A stretch of 15,672 bases of DNA, taken from Acidobacteriota bacterium (GTDB lineage Bacteria; Acidobacteriota; Blastocatellia; Pyrinomonadales; Pyrinomonadaceae). This document shows positions 1 to 5,985 of the stretch, piece by piece. How positions within the stretch are numbered: the stretch's first letter is position 1; every line of letters begins with the position of its first letter. The position numbers were made by a program, and so were the translations under genes. Under the pieces are notes generated by a model. It did no database searches. It was not told the origin of the DNA and saw nothing but the letters and a program-made list of their open reading frames with translations. Location of the stretch: positions 1 through 15,672 of the forward strand of contig QHXE01000380.1 in assembly GCA_003222835.1 (NCBI GenBank). Reading direction: 5' to 3'.

Positions 1-1
1 C

Positions 2-931
2 CAGATCGTCACGGGAGTCAGCGTCGGCGCGCTGATCGCCCCGTTTGCGTTCCTGGGCCCGGAGTGGGACCAGGCTATGGTCGAAGCCTTGGGCCCTGAC
101 CGGACCGCCCGTCTCCTGCAATCGCGCGGGCTTGGCGTGCTGTTTCGACCCGGCGCCTATCGGAGCGAGCCGCTTGTAGAGCTGGTCGACCACCTGGTGA
201 GCCGCCGGCTCATCGAGGCCGTTGCCACTGAGGCTGCGCGCGGCAAGGTGCTGTTCGTAGCGACGACCGACCTGGATAAACAGGAGGCGGTGATCTGGGA
301 CATGGGGGCGATTGCCGCACACGGTGGCGAGGCCGCGCGGGTGTTGTTTCGCGATGTGCTGGTGGCCTCCGCGAGCGTCCCCGGCCTGTTTCCCCCGGTC
401 CTGATCCGGGTCGACGGTCCCGACGGTGAGTCCTTCGACGAAATGCACGTGGACGGCGGAACCGCCACGCCGTTTTTCGTTGCCTCGGAAATCGCACAGA
501 TTCTCTCGGCGGACTTCGAGGTGCTGCCCGGCGCCGAGGTTCTGCACGGCGCCAGGGTATACGTGCTTGTCAACGGCGAGTTGGGCGGGCGTCCGCAGAC
601 CACGCGCGAGCGACCGGTCGTGGTGATTACGAGAAGCTTCTCCGCCGGGCTCATGCATTCATCACGACGGGCTCTCGAGCTCAGCGCCGTGTTTGCGCGT
701 CAACACCAGATGGATTTCCATTTTTCCTATGTCCCGCTGAACTATCCCTTCGCGGGCCCGTTCAACTTCAAAGCCCCCGTGATGCAGGCTCTCTTCGACT
801 ACGGACTCCGCTGCGCCGAGGCGGGACAGCTATGGATGACTTTCGAGCAGGCGGTCGAGCAGGGGGAGAAGGCCGCGCGGAGCGTTCTCAAACAGAGCAA
901 CGACTGCCCGCTTGCGCAGGCCGCGCCTTAG
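2..931 (+). CDS. Patatin-like phospholipase/lipase, 3' part (5' end outside window)
   Basis: The reading frame is open from the first bases of the window, so the gene starts upstream. It encodes a serine acyl hydrolase of the patatin family (lipid acyl ester hydrolysis by a Ser-Asp dyad). The nucleophile elbow GVSVG is read at bases 14-28 with Ser at 20-22, and the catalytic aspartate lies in VDGGTA with Asp at 452-454. The segment ATTDLDKQEAVIWDMGAIA between them is typical of proteobacterial patatins. The oxyanion-hole glycine motif and any signal or lipoprotein leader would be in the missing N-terminus, so cellular location cannot be read. The first ATG seen (base 77) lies after the catalytic serine and cannot be the start. 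It stands alone on the plus strand and converges on pqqA; it is probably chromosomal backbone rather than island cargo. Confidence 0.88.
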   Translation, partial: QIVTGVSVGALIAPFAFLGPEWDQAMVEALGPDRTARLLQSRGLGVLFRPGAYRSEPLVELVDHLVSRRLIEAVATEAARGKVLFVATTDLDKQEAVIWDMGAIAAHGGEAARVLFRDVLVASASVPGLFPPVLIRVDGPDGESFDEMHVDGGTATPFFVASEIAQILSADFEVLPGAEVLHGARVYVLVNGELGGRPQTTRERPVVVITRSFSAGLMHSSRRALELSAVFARQHQMDFHFSYVPLNYPFAGPFNFKAPVMQALFDYGLRCAEAGQLWMTFEQAVEQGEKAARSVLKQSNDCPLAQAAP

Positions 932-1003
932 CGCGAGACACTGTGGCTTGGGCGGCCACGGCGCCGTGTCCACCTCCCGACTGACTCTATACTAAGAAGT
1001 TCG

Positions 1004-1019
1004 GCCCGCTCACGCGGGC
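1004..1019. other. Small hairpin between pqqA and the patatin gene
   Basis: GCCCGC-TCAC-GCGGGC is a perfect 6-bp stem with a 4-base loop, 16 bases beyond the pqqA stop on the minus strand. There is no clean U-run after it on either strand, only CTTCTT a few bases later on the minus strand. It may end or stabilise the short pqqA transcript. In complete pqq operons a hairpin after pqqA often keeps pqqA mRNA in excess, but here no pqqB follows. Confidence 0.4.
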
Positions 1020-1035
1020 TGACCTTGATCAGGCC

Positions 1036-1110
1036 TCAGCGATTCGCCACGTACATGGTGATTTCCATGCCAAAGCGAAGCTCGGTCGCCTTCGGAGTTT
1101 CCCATTTCAT
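1036..1110 (-). CDS. pqqA: PqqA, pyrroloquinoline quinone precursor peptide
   Basis: This 24-residue ORF is below the cut-off of most gene callers. It reads MKWETPKATELRF then GMEITMYVANR. The pattern MxWxxPxxxExR..E-[IV]-T-M-Y-[FV]-A-N-R is the PqqA signature. Glu16 and Tyr20, spaced ExxxY, are the two side chains cross-linked by the radical SAM enzyme PqqE (with the chaperone PqqD) to build the cofactor PQQ. An AAAGGA sequence precedes the ATG by about nine bases. The gene is odd in context: pqqB-E do not follow on the minus strand, because the convergent patatin gene begins within about 100 bases, and a truncated NTF2-like gene lies 72 bases upstream. It is therefore an orphan or extra pqqA, or the leftover of an operon rearranged here. 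The peptide identity is nearly certain; expression is not shown. Confidence 0.9.
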   Translation of the reverse strand: MKWETPKATELRFGMEITMYVANR

Positions 1111-1182
1111 CTCAATGTCCTTTCATGTAGGAAAATGACTCAGCATCATGCGCGCGATTCGAGACTTGAGCGAGCGCACACT

Positions 1183-1551
1183 TTACTCTTTGGAGAAGGC
1201 TTGTGAGGCCGCCAAGGTGTCGAGAGTCTCATGGAGTAACTTGACCTTGCCGTTCTCCGCGACCAGAACGCCGGCGTAAGTCTGCCGATAAGTCTTGCCG
1301 GTAGCGGGGACCAGAGCTTCGACCTGGTATTCTGCCGCTACCTTGTCGGGGGTTTGGATAAAGTAGGTCAGGTTTTTGAAGCGAAAATCCGGTACTTTGG
1401 CAAGCAGGCCGACGAGCAGTTTTTCAACTTCCGCGGGCCCTCGAGCATAGGCCTTGATCCACGGCAGTTCGAGCACGCCGTCCTCGGCAAACTGAGACGC
1501 GGAGACCTTGGGTGTCGCGACGTTGTTCAGGTAGGCTTCAAGATAATAAAG
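1183..1551 (-). pseudogene. NTF2-like (SnoaL/ketosteroid-isomerase fold) protein, 5'-truncated
   Basis: The open frame runs from just after a TGA at 1552-1554 and begins LYYLEAYLNNVATPKVSA, then FAEDGVLELPW, then PDFRFKNLTYF and ends DTLAASQAFSKE. The YLEAYLNN helix, the AEDGVLELP strand and the PDFRF segment are the usual order of a small NTF2-like alpha+beta-barrel protein of about 130 residues. The first in-frame start-type codon is a GTG at 1474-1476, in the middle of conserved sequence, so it would give a crippled 97-residue product. Roughly the first ten residues and the start codon of the ancestral gene are missing. The break coincides with the end of another NTF2-like fragment in a different frame. 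Members of this fold are enzymes or ligand-binding proteins; the substrate cannot be guessed. It could still be translated from GTG 1476. Confidence 0.62.
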
Positions 1552-1787
1552 TCAGTGCCGGCGTCAACTGGCGGCTCACCTGGGCGGCCCGACACCCATC
1601 GGACCCGACCGCCGTCGTCAATCACCTCCGGGTCGCCGATCAGCTGATATCGAAAGTCGGGGTGAGTGGCCCTGAACATCCCCGCGATGCGATCGATCTC
1701 ATTGCGCCCCCGGTAGATGCCGGTCTTGTGTTCCCCCTTGCGCGTCCTCCGATGTGTGGCCGAAGCGCCCTTCGTCGATCTCTTCAG
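1527..1787 (-). pseudogene. Second NTF2-like fragment, N- and C-truncated
   Basis: In a different minus-strand frame (stop TGA 1527-1529) the sequence reads TGIYRGRNEIDRIAGMF, then ATHPDFRYQLIGDPEVIDD, then RVRWVSGRPGEPPVDAGTDF and IILKPT before the stop. The order 'YRGRxEI ... HPDFRYxL ... GTDFIIL' is the middle and C-terminal part of a SnoaL-like NTF2-fold protein. In intact relatives the last strand continues with a DGRI...F type sequence; here it is cut off after IILK, exactly where the first NTF2-like gene loses its N-terminus. Recognisable homology starts near 1722; the frame is open to a TGA at 1788-1790 but has no recognisable N-terminal domain and overlaps the relaxase start region on the other strand. 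It is a gene fragment left by recombination. Confidence 0.55.
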
Positions 1788-2757
1788 TCACGGGCGCCCC
1801 GGGCCTCGGGCGTCGGGCGCCTTGTCCGCCGCCCAGATCGAGCAGATCCGGCGCACCGTCCGGCGAGCGCCCGAAGTCATGGTCAAGGTCACAGGCGGCG
1901 GCCGAACGATCGGCGCGGTCGGCGCGCACTTCGCGTACATCAGCCACCAAGGGGAGCTCGACCTCGAAACCGATGAGCGCGTGTCGCGAGACGACCAGAA
2001 GGAATTACTGCGGGGGTGGCATCTCGAGCTGTCTTCCGGACAGTACCGGGAGCCGCAGGCTGCGAGGACGGGCGCGCCCGGGATCAAGCTGGTGCACAAC
2101 ATCACGCTCTCGATGCCGGCGCCGACCCCGCCCAAGGCGGTACTGGCAGCGGCGAAGGCCTTCGCTCGCGAGAAGTTCGGCGCGAAGCACCGCTACGCCA
2201 TGGCACTCCACACCCATCACCAGCATCCCCACGTGCACCTGGTGGTCAAGGCCGAAGGCCACGACGGGCGGCGACTGCACATCGACAAGGCGATGCTGCG
2301 GGAGTGGCGGCAGGACTTCGCACAGTTGATGCGAGAACAGGGCATCGCCGCGAATGCCACCCCAAGATCCGCGCGAGGCCAAACAAAGCGAGGGGCGAGG
2401 ATGCGTTCTACCGAACGCGGCGGCACGCATGTTCCTACGCGCTGCAGGAGCAGATCGACGTCGTCAAGAGAGAGCTTCGGGCGACAGGAACGATTTCGGA
2501 CCCCGCAAAGACCCGGCTGCTCGAGACTCGTGAGGCGGTCGTCGCTGCCTGGAACGCCGTCGCCTCGAAACTGGAGGCCCAGGGGGAGGTCGACCTCGGC
2601 GACCAAGTTCGCTACTTCGCGCGCCACCTGCCGCCTGTGCGGACCGACCGCGAGCCGCCTCGCACAGGAGATGCTTCGGCTAGCGAGGACGAAGAGATCC
2701 GATCGGACGCGGGAAGACGACCGGATGCGCGATCGCACGTTGGAAAGATCGCGATAG
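1756..2757 (+). pseudogene. MobP/VirD2-like relaxase (mobilization nuclease) with two compensating frameshifts
   Basis: A relaxase nicks one strand at oriT and pilots DNA in conjugative transfer. From a GTG at 1756 the frame reads VDLFSHGRPG, IRRTVRRAPEVMVKVTGGG, then the metal-binding histidine cluster HTHHQHPHVHLVVKAEG near residue 152-168, then RLHIDKAMLREWRQDF and EQGIAANA. This is the order of island-borne relaxases. At the A-run 2381-2383 the coding frame jumps: the family continuation NKARGEDAFYRT, then LQEQIDVVKRELRATGTI and VRYFARHLPPVRTDRE, is in the third frame. After GAG at 2652-2654 it returns to the first frame (RLAQEMLRLARTKRSD) and ends at TAG 2755-2757. One missing A near 2381 and one extra C near 2655 explain everything. 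Either the gene is inactive or the two indels are sequence errors. No clear oriT was found next to it. Confidence 0.82.
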
Positions 2758-2778
2758 CGACCGCTCCCACCACGGTCT

Positions 2779-3933
2779 CTAAGCAGCCTGACTTCTGGAC
2801 CCTGGTGACTCAACGCCCCGGGAGCCGAGATCCTCGCGAGCCTCACCGCACGCACGATAAACATCGGCCAAGGAGACCGATCGCAGGGCAGCTTTTGCAA
2901 GGCTCGCATGCGCTGCGCTCTGCCACTCCGAGTCACTGCCGCACAGCCGATCAACCAACCGCGAGGCCTCCTCTGCTGCGAGGGATCTCGTGTGCGCCAC
3001 CGCAAAGCAACGGCCGGGGCGCAACAGCGCTTCGTCCAGGTCGCGGATATTCGGCAAGTTGGTCGTGAAGATGATCTTGCGCTTTTGCGCGCGGACCACG
3101 CCGTCGGCGATCGCGAGGAAGCGATGTAGATCGTGGTTTCCGTTGGTGCGGGCCCTCAGCAGGTGATCCGCGTCCTCGATCACGAATGCATCGTGTACTC
3201 CGGTGATGAAGTCGACGAAAATCTCGTCGTTCTCCAGGGCGCGCTTGTCCGCCGTGTACATCACTTGGGCGCTGTCGCCTTTGCGATGCGAGATGGCGCC
3301 GAGAATGGACCGGACCAACCGTGTCTTGCCGGTGCCAGGCGGTCCCTGGAGGATCAGTACCGTCTCGCTCGCTCGCAGGTAGCGCTGCACGAAGTCGCAA
3401 ACGGGCTCACCCAACGTCGGGTACGCCTCATCCAGCACTGTGTCCTTGGCGAGCTCCTCGAAGGAGCATTCCGACAGCACGCCGCGCGAGTTGCAGAAGT
3501 TCCAGGCGACTACAAACATCTGCTCTGGGAGGTAGCGCTCCCCTACCGCCTGGAGGAGCGAGCTGCGCGCGTCTCTGGCGCGTTCCTTGCTGTCCGCCCA
3601 GACGTTGAAGGTGCAGGAGCAGTAGTCGGCCTTTCGCTTGCCCTCGGCATGCACGAATAAGCCCGGCCCGTCCAGGAGCAGCGTGCCCGTGTCGAGCCGC
3701 TGCGCCGCGAGGCCGGTATTCAAAGCCAGGTCATCGAACACGTCGACGAGGCGGCGAGGCGCCGCGCACCGCACGAGCCGGTGGATCGGGTACCGCGTCG
3801 CGACGTTTTCGAACGCCTGAATCGCGCGTGTCTTGAATACTGCTTCCCCGAGGTCGTAGAAGTCGTGGCTGAAAGTCAGCCCGACGTTGAACGGCCGCGG
3901 TTGGTCACTCGGTGTATCGCTGGTCACATTCAA
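2779..3933 (-). CDS. AAA+ ATPase (ATP-binding protein of unknown role)
   Basis: The 384-residue protein has an N-terminal half (about 1-180) without a motif I recognise, followed by an AAA+ core. Visible motifs are Walker A GPPGTGKT at 197-204, Walker B AFVIEDAD at 249-256, sensor 1 IIFTTN at 287-292 and a RPGR arginine-finger type motif at 305-308, the arrangement of classic AAA proteins (BCS1/FtsH/katanin-like core) that remodel proteins or complexes. No protease, membrane segment or zinc finger is evident. Start: an in-frame TAG lies four codons upstream, leaving TTG 3931-3933 or GTG 3925-3927. It converges on the relaxase remnant with 21 bases between stops. Its 5' side carries an unusual hairpin-rich leader. 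It may be an island maintenance, transfer or defence factor; that is inference. Confidence 0.85.
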   Translation of the reverse strand: MNVTSDTPSDQPRPFNVGLTFSHDFYDLGEAVFKTRAIQAFENVATRYPIHRLVRCAAPRRLVDVFDDLALNTGLAAQRLDTGTLLLDGPGLFVHAEGKRKADYCSCTFNVWADSKERARDARSSLLQAVGERYLPEQMFVVAWNFCNSRGVLSECSFEELAKDTVLDEAYPTLGEPVCDFVQRYLRASETVLILQGPPGTGKTRLVRSILGAISHRKGDSAQVMYTADKRALENDEIFVDFITGVHDAFVIEDADHLLRARTNGNHDLHRFLAIADGVVRAQKRKIIFTTNLPNIRDLDEALLRPGRCFAVAHTRSLAAEEASRLVDRLCGSDSEWQSAAHASLAKAALRSVSLADVYRACGEAREDLGSRGVESPGSRSQAA

Positions 3934-3946
3934 TCTCTGTCTCTAG

Positions 3947-3976
3947 AAAAGCCTGGCGGGCTCGCGCCCGCCAGGC
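3947..3976 (-). terminator. Terminator-shaped hairpin just before the AAA+ gene
   Basis: GCCTGGCGGGC (3951-3961), loop TCGC and GCCCGCCAGGC (3966-3976) form a perfect 11-bp GC-rich stem. On the minus strand it is followed at once by TTTTCTAG (3950 downwards), i.e. a rho-independent terminator shape. It lies 17 bases before the TTG start of the AAA+ gene, so it would either end a short upstream transcript (leader RNA or small ORF) or act as an attenuator for the ATPase. Confidence 0.72.
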
Positions 3977-3994
3977 GGCTAAAGTGATGCAAGA

Positions 3995-4081
3995 TCAGCC
4001 ACTCGGCACTTGGACCGCCATCACGTCCTCAAGGACTCGTTCCAGAACGAGACTGCACTTGCCTGCGGTCTCGGATCTCAA
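3995..4081 (-). CDS. Possible small ORF in the AAA+ leader (28 aa, uncertain)
   Basis: The frame is open from a TGA at 4115-4117 to a TGA at 3995-3997. From the TTG at 4079-4081 it reads LRSETAGKCSLVLERVLED and ends VMAVQVPSG; upstream in frame is PGSRRFGDQIP. It stops 18 bases before the terminator-shaped hairpin, which is where a small gene would be expected to stop. There is no ATG start except a late internal one, no clear Shine-Dalgarno sequence and two inverted repeats fall inside it, so it may be structured RNA rather than coding DNA. I do not recognise the peptide. Confidence 0.25.
   Translation of the reverse strand: MRSETAGKCSLVLERVLEDVMAVQVPSG
4025..4051. repeat. Two adjacent short perfect dyads
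   Basis: GTCCT-CA-AGGAC (4025-4036) is directly followed by and shares a base with CTCGTTC-CA-GAACGAG (4036-4051). Both have a two-base CA centre. On DNA they could be protein-binding palindromes; as RNA such two-base loops are unfavourable, so operator-like use is the more natural reading. They sit inside the leader of the AAA+ gene. Confidence 0.5.
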
Positions 4082-4104
4082 CGGGATCTGGTCGCCAAAA
4101 CGAC

Positions 4105-4137
4105 GAGACCCCGGTCAGCACGGCCAACCGGGGTCTC
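4105..4137. repeat. Perfect 11-bp inverted repeat with 11-base loop
   Basis: GAGACCCCGGT (4105-4115) pairs perfectly with ACCGGGGTCTC (4127-4137) across an 11-base loop. On the minus strand it is followed by GTCGTTTTGG, a weak U-run four bases on, so partial terminator function is possible. It is the second of three long hairpins in this leader. Confidence 0.65.
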
Positions 4138-4150
4138 TTGTGGAGTTCCC

Positions 4151-4175
4151 GGAGGGCTGCTTCGATCAGCCCTCC
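4151..4175. repeat. Perfect 9-bp inverted repeat
   Basis: GGAGGGCTG (4151-4159), loop CTTCGAT, CAGCCCTCC (4167-4175). On the minus strand it is the first hairpin met by a transcript from the promoter near 4282-4309. No U-run follows. Confidence 0.6.
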
Positions 4176-4195
4176 GTTCAAACGGGGCTAATCGG

Positions 4196-4270
4196 TCAAA
4201 TGGTCACCGTACCGCGCGCGCAATGCGGCGGCGGTGCACTTTCCAACACGTTTGTGAAGGTCGTGTTCAT
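4196..4270 (-). CDS. Possible leader peptide ORF (24 aa, uncertain)
   Basis: An ATG at 4268-4270 opens a 24-codon frame reading MNTTFTNVLESAPPPHCARG then TVTI, ending TGA 4196-4198. It lies 12 bases downstream of the -10 element of the predicted promoter, almost at the transcript start, so the message would be nearly leaderless and has no room for a normal ribosome site. Position before a hairpin series is what a leader peptide would occupy, but there is no run of one amino acid as in amino-acid attenuators. Treat as a candidate only. Confidence 0.2.
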   Translation of the reverse strand: MNTTFTNVLESAPPPHCARGTVTI

Positions 4271-4281
4271 AGGGGCGGCGC

Positions 4282-4309
4282 AGTTTACGCGCACCTTTCG
4301 AGTTGTCAA
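4282..4309 (-). promoter_or_regulatory. Sigma70-like promoter for the AAA+ leader
   Basis: On the minus strand a perfect -35 TTGACA (4304-4309) is followed by a 16-base spacer and TAAACT (4282-4287; four of six match TATAAT). Transcription would start near 4274 and cross all hairpins before reaching the ATPase start at 3933, giving a leader of about 340 bases. This is the best promoter match I see in the window. Confidence 0.6.
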
Positions 4310-4389
4310 GCGCCGCGATCAATAGATTTCGATCGACTGACGGGAGAGTTCACTTGAGGGGCGTCTCGAAAACCGCTGACTCGGAGCCT

Positions 4390-4863
4390 TCAGAGTCCTG
4401 GCTTCGCAACCATGAGCCAAAGTATCACCACGACTGCAGAAAACGCCGGGACGCCCAGCCAGAACCAAAGGCGCGCATACGCACGATATCCCGCCGGCAC
4501 AAGGTGTCGGCCTTCTCTCTCGGATGTGCGAGCCAGATCGCGCATCCGAATCTGCAGCCATACAACCGGAATCCAGCAGGCTCCCGCCAAGATGAATAGC
4601 GCTATAGACCACGCGAGCCACCCGTGCGAGAGCGGATAACCCATCAATCTGGCGAGCGCCCAGCCGGTGAGCACCTGAACGATGATCGCGGGCAGCGTAA
4701 AGAGCCAGTCGGCCAGGACGACCTTCTCGGACACGACGCGAATGGCCGGCACGTTTCCGGTGCGATCGGTGATCCATTTGAAAAAAGCGATCCCGAGTCC
4801 CGTACCGAGTAACACCGCGGCACTCGTAATGTGGATCGCCCTCAGAATGAAGTAAGAGCTCAC
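4390..4863 (-). CDS. DUF2269-type integral membrane protein
   Basis: The 157-residue protein has four predicted membrane segments at roughly 5-27, 50-72, 82-103 and 133-153, with a basic loop RMRDLARTSEREGRHL before the last. The start SYFILRAIHITSAAVLLGTG and the later DWLFTLPAIIVQVLTGWALA match the DUF2269 family of small inner-membrane proteins of unknown function (a histidine next to the first segment is usual in the family). The GTG start overlaps the TGA stop of the upstream gene (GTGA), showing translational coupling. It is last in a three-gene operon with an NAD(P)-binding oxidoreductase and a DCC-family protein, so a redox-related role is plausible but unproven. Confidence 0.8.
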   Translation of the reverse strand: MSSYFILRAIHITSAAVLLGTGLGIAFFKWITDRTGNVPAIRVVSEKVVLADWLFTLPAIIVQVLTGWALARLMGYPLSHGWLAWSIALFILAGACWIPVVWLQIRMRDLARTSEREGRHLVPAGYRAYARLWFWLGVPAFSAVVVILWLMVAKPGL

Positions 4864-5960
4864 GTCAGTTTCTCGCTGATAGCGAGATCGTGGAGCGGCT
4901 CAAGAAACTCCTCGACCGTGAGCAGCCCCATGCAGGGCATTGCTCCCTTTGGTAAAGCGACCCCGGCGCCGATCTTCCTTGCCAGGGCGATGGCCGCCCC
5001 GCACGGAATGTGCGGGCCGTGATTCTTCTCGGCAATCAGATTCCAGTTGATTCGCAGCGGTTCGCCACGGGTTCCTTCGCCCTCGAGCGTAACAAACATG
5101 CCTCCCTTGTCGCTCGTGATCGGTTCCAGCCACCGGCTCAGGCGATTGAGCGGGCGGGCAAACGCAGTCATGTCCCGCAGAATCCCACTCCTCACGAGCC
5201 CGGCGAGACTCCAGACCACAAGATGTCCCAGGTCGCTCGCAAAGCCTGCCTGGAACGACACGGTTCGGACCGCCGAATATTGCCGGGGGAAGAGCTCGAG
5301 GTCGGGAATATCGCAGCTCCCGAGCCAGCGTTTGCCAAGCGGTTTCGGAAACCGATGCCTGTGGAGGTCCAGCCAGCCATGCGCGTCGACCCACGCACCG
5401 TCTTGCAAGGATCGGATCGGCTTACCGCCGTAGCTGAAGACACCCTTCACCGTAGCCAAGCCGGGTGCACGTGCCCCGGAGCTGATTCCCATTCTGATGG
5501 CATCAAGCCGCCTGAATCTCGGCAGGTACCGATCAACCACGGCTGACGAGAGGGCCGGGACAGAGCTCGCACCGCTCGTGACCGTCACGCCGGCCGCCAA
5601 AGCCTGGGCGTTGAGGGAGCTGATGCCGACGACGAACTGCCGGCCGTCCGCCAAGTCGATATAGTGAGACCGCGCCTCGATCGCTGCACGTGCCACCGCG
5701 TAATCCTGGCCCTGGAACGGCCCTGCCGTGTGAATCAGAACGTCGACCTGGAGCCGGCGAAGACCGTCGGCCAGATCGGGAGCATGAGCGTCAAGGGCCA
5801 CGACATGCTGGACCGGGAGGCCCAAATCACGCGCCGTTGTGCTCGCCTGCGTGAGATCGCGTCCAGCGATAAGGACCCGCAGCGAAGCCGTTGAGGCCAA
5901 CGCGGCGGAGATCCGGCGACCAAAGAATCCATAGCCACCGAGCACGAGGACCGTGCGCAT
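4860..5960 (-). CDS. Saccharopine dehydrogenase-like NAD(P)-binding protein
   Basis: Starting at ATG 5958-5960 the product has 366 residues and begins MRTVLVLGGYGFFGRRISA, a Rossmann dinucleotide-binding beta-alpha-beta with GGYGFFG at 8-14. Following segments LRVLIAGRD, VLIHTAGPFQGQDYAVARA and SHYIDLADGRQFV are those of the saccharopine dehydrogenase NADP-binding fold found in many stand-alone bacterial proteins. A longer in-frame start at 6071 would add 37 residues that overlap the upstream DCC gene and are not Rossmann-like, so I prefer the shorter one. The substrate is not readable; true lysine-pathway saccharopine activity should not be assumed. It overlaps the DUF2269 gene by four bases and follows the DCC gene by 25 bases. 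Confidence 0.82.
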   Translation of the reverse strand: MRTVLVLGGYGFFGRRISAALASTASLRVLIAGRDLTQASTTARDLGLPVQHVVALDAHAPDLADGLRRLQVDVLIHTAGPFQGQDYAVARAAIEARSHYIDLADGRQFVVGISSLNAQALAAGVTVTSGASSVPALSSAVVDRYLPRFRRLDAIRMGISSGARAPGLATVKGVFSYGGKPIRSLQDGAWVDAHGWLDLHRHRFPKPLGKRWLGSCDIPDLELFPRQYSAVRTVSFQAGFASDLGHLVVWSLAGLVRSGILRDMTAFARPLNRLSRWLEPITSDKGGMFVTLEGEGTRGEPLRINWNLIAEKNHGPHIPCGAAIALARKIGAGVALPKGAMPCMGLLTVEEFLEPLHDLAISEKLT

Positions 5961-5985
5961 CAGAGTCGACTGGGTCCTGCGACGT

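Noticed and set aside
1004..1019. Strong terminator for patatin and pqqA
   Set aside because: The stem is only 6 bp and has no U-run on either strand, so I list it only as a hairpin.
1512..1976. Plus-strand 154-codon ORF upstream of the relaxase
   Set aside because: Its first half is antisense to recognisable NTF2-like sequence and its second half is out of frame with the relaxase.
2217..3005. Minus-strand 262-codon ORF
   Set aside because: It lies opposite the relaxase and overlaps the 3' part of the AAA+ gene in another frame; composition is arginine/serine-rich without any motif.
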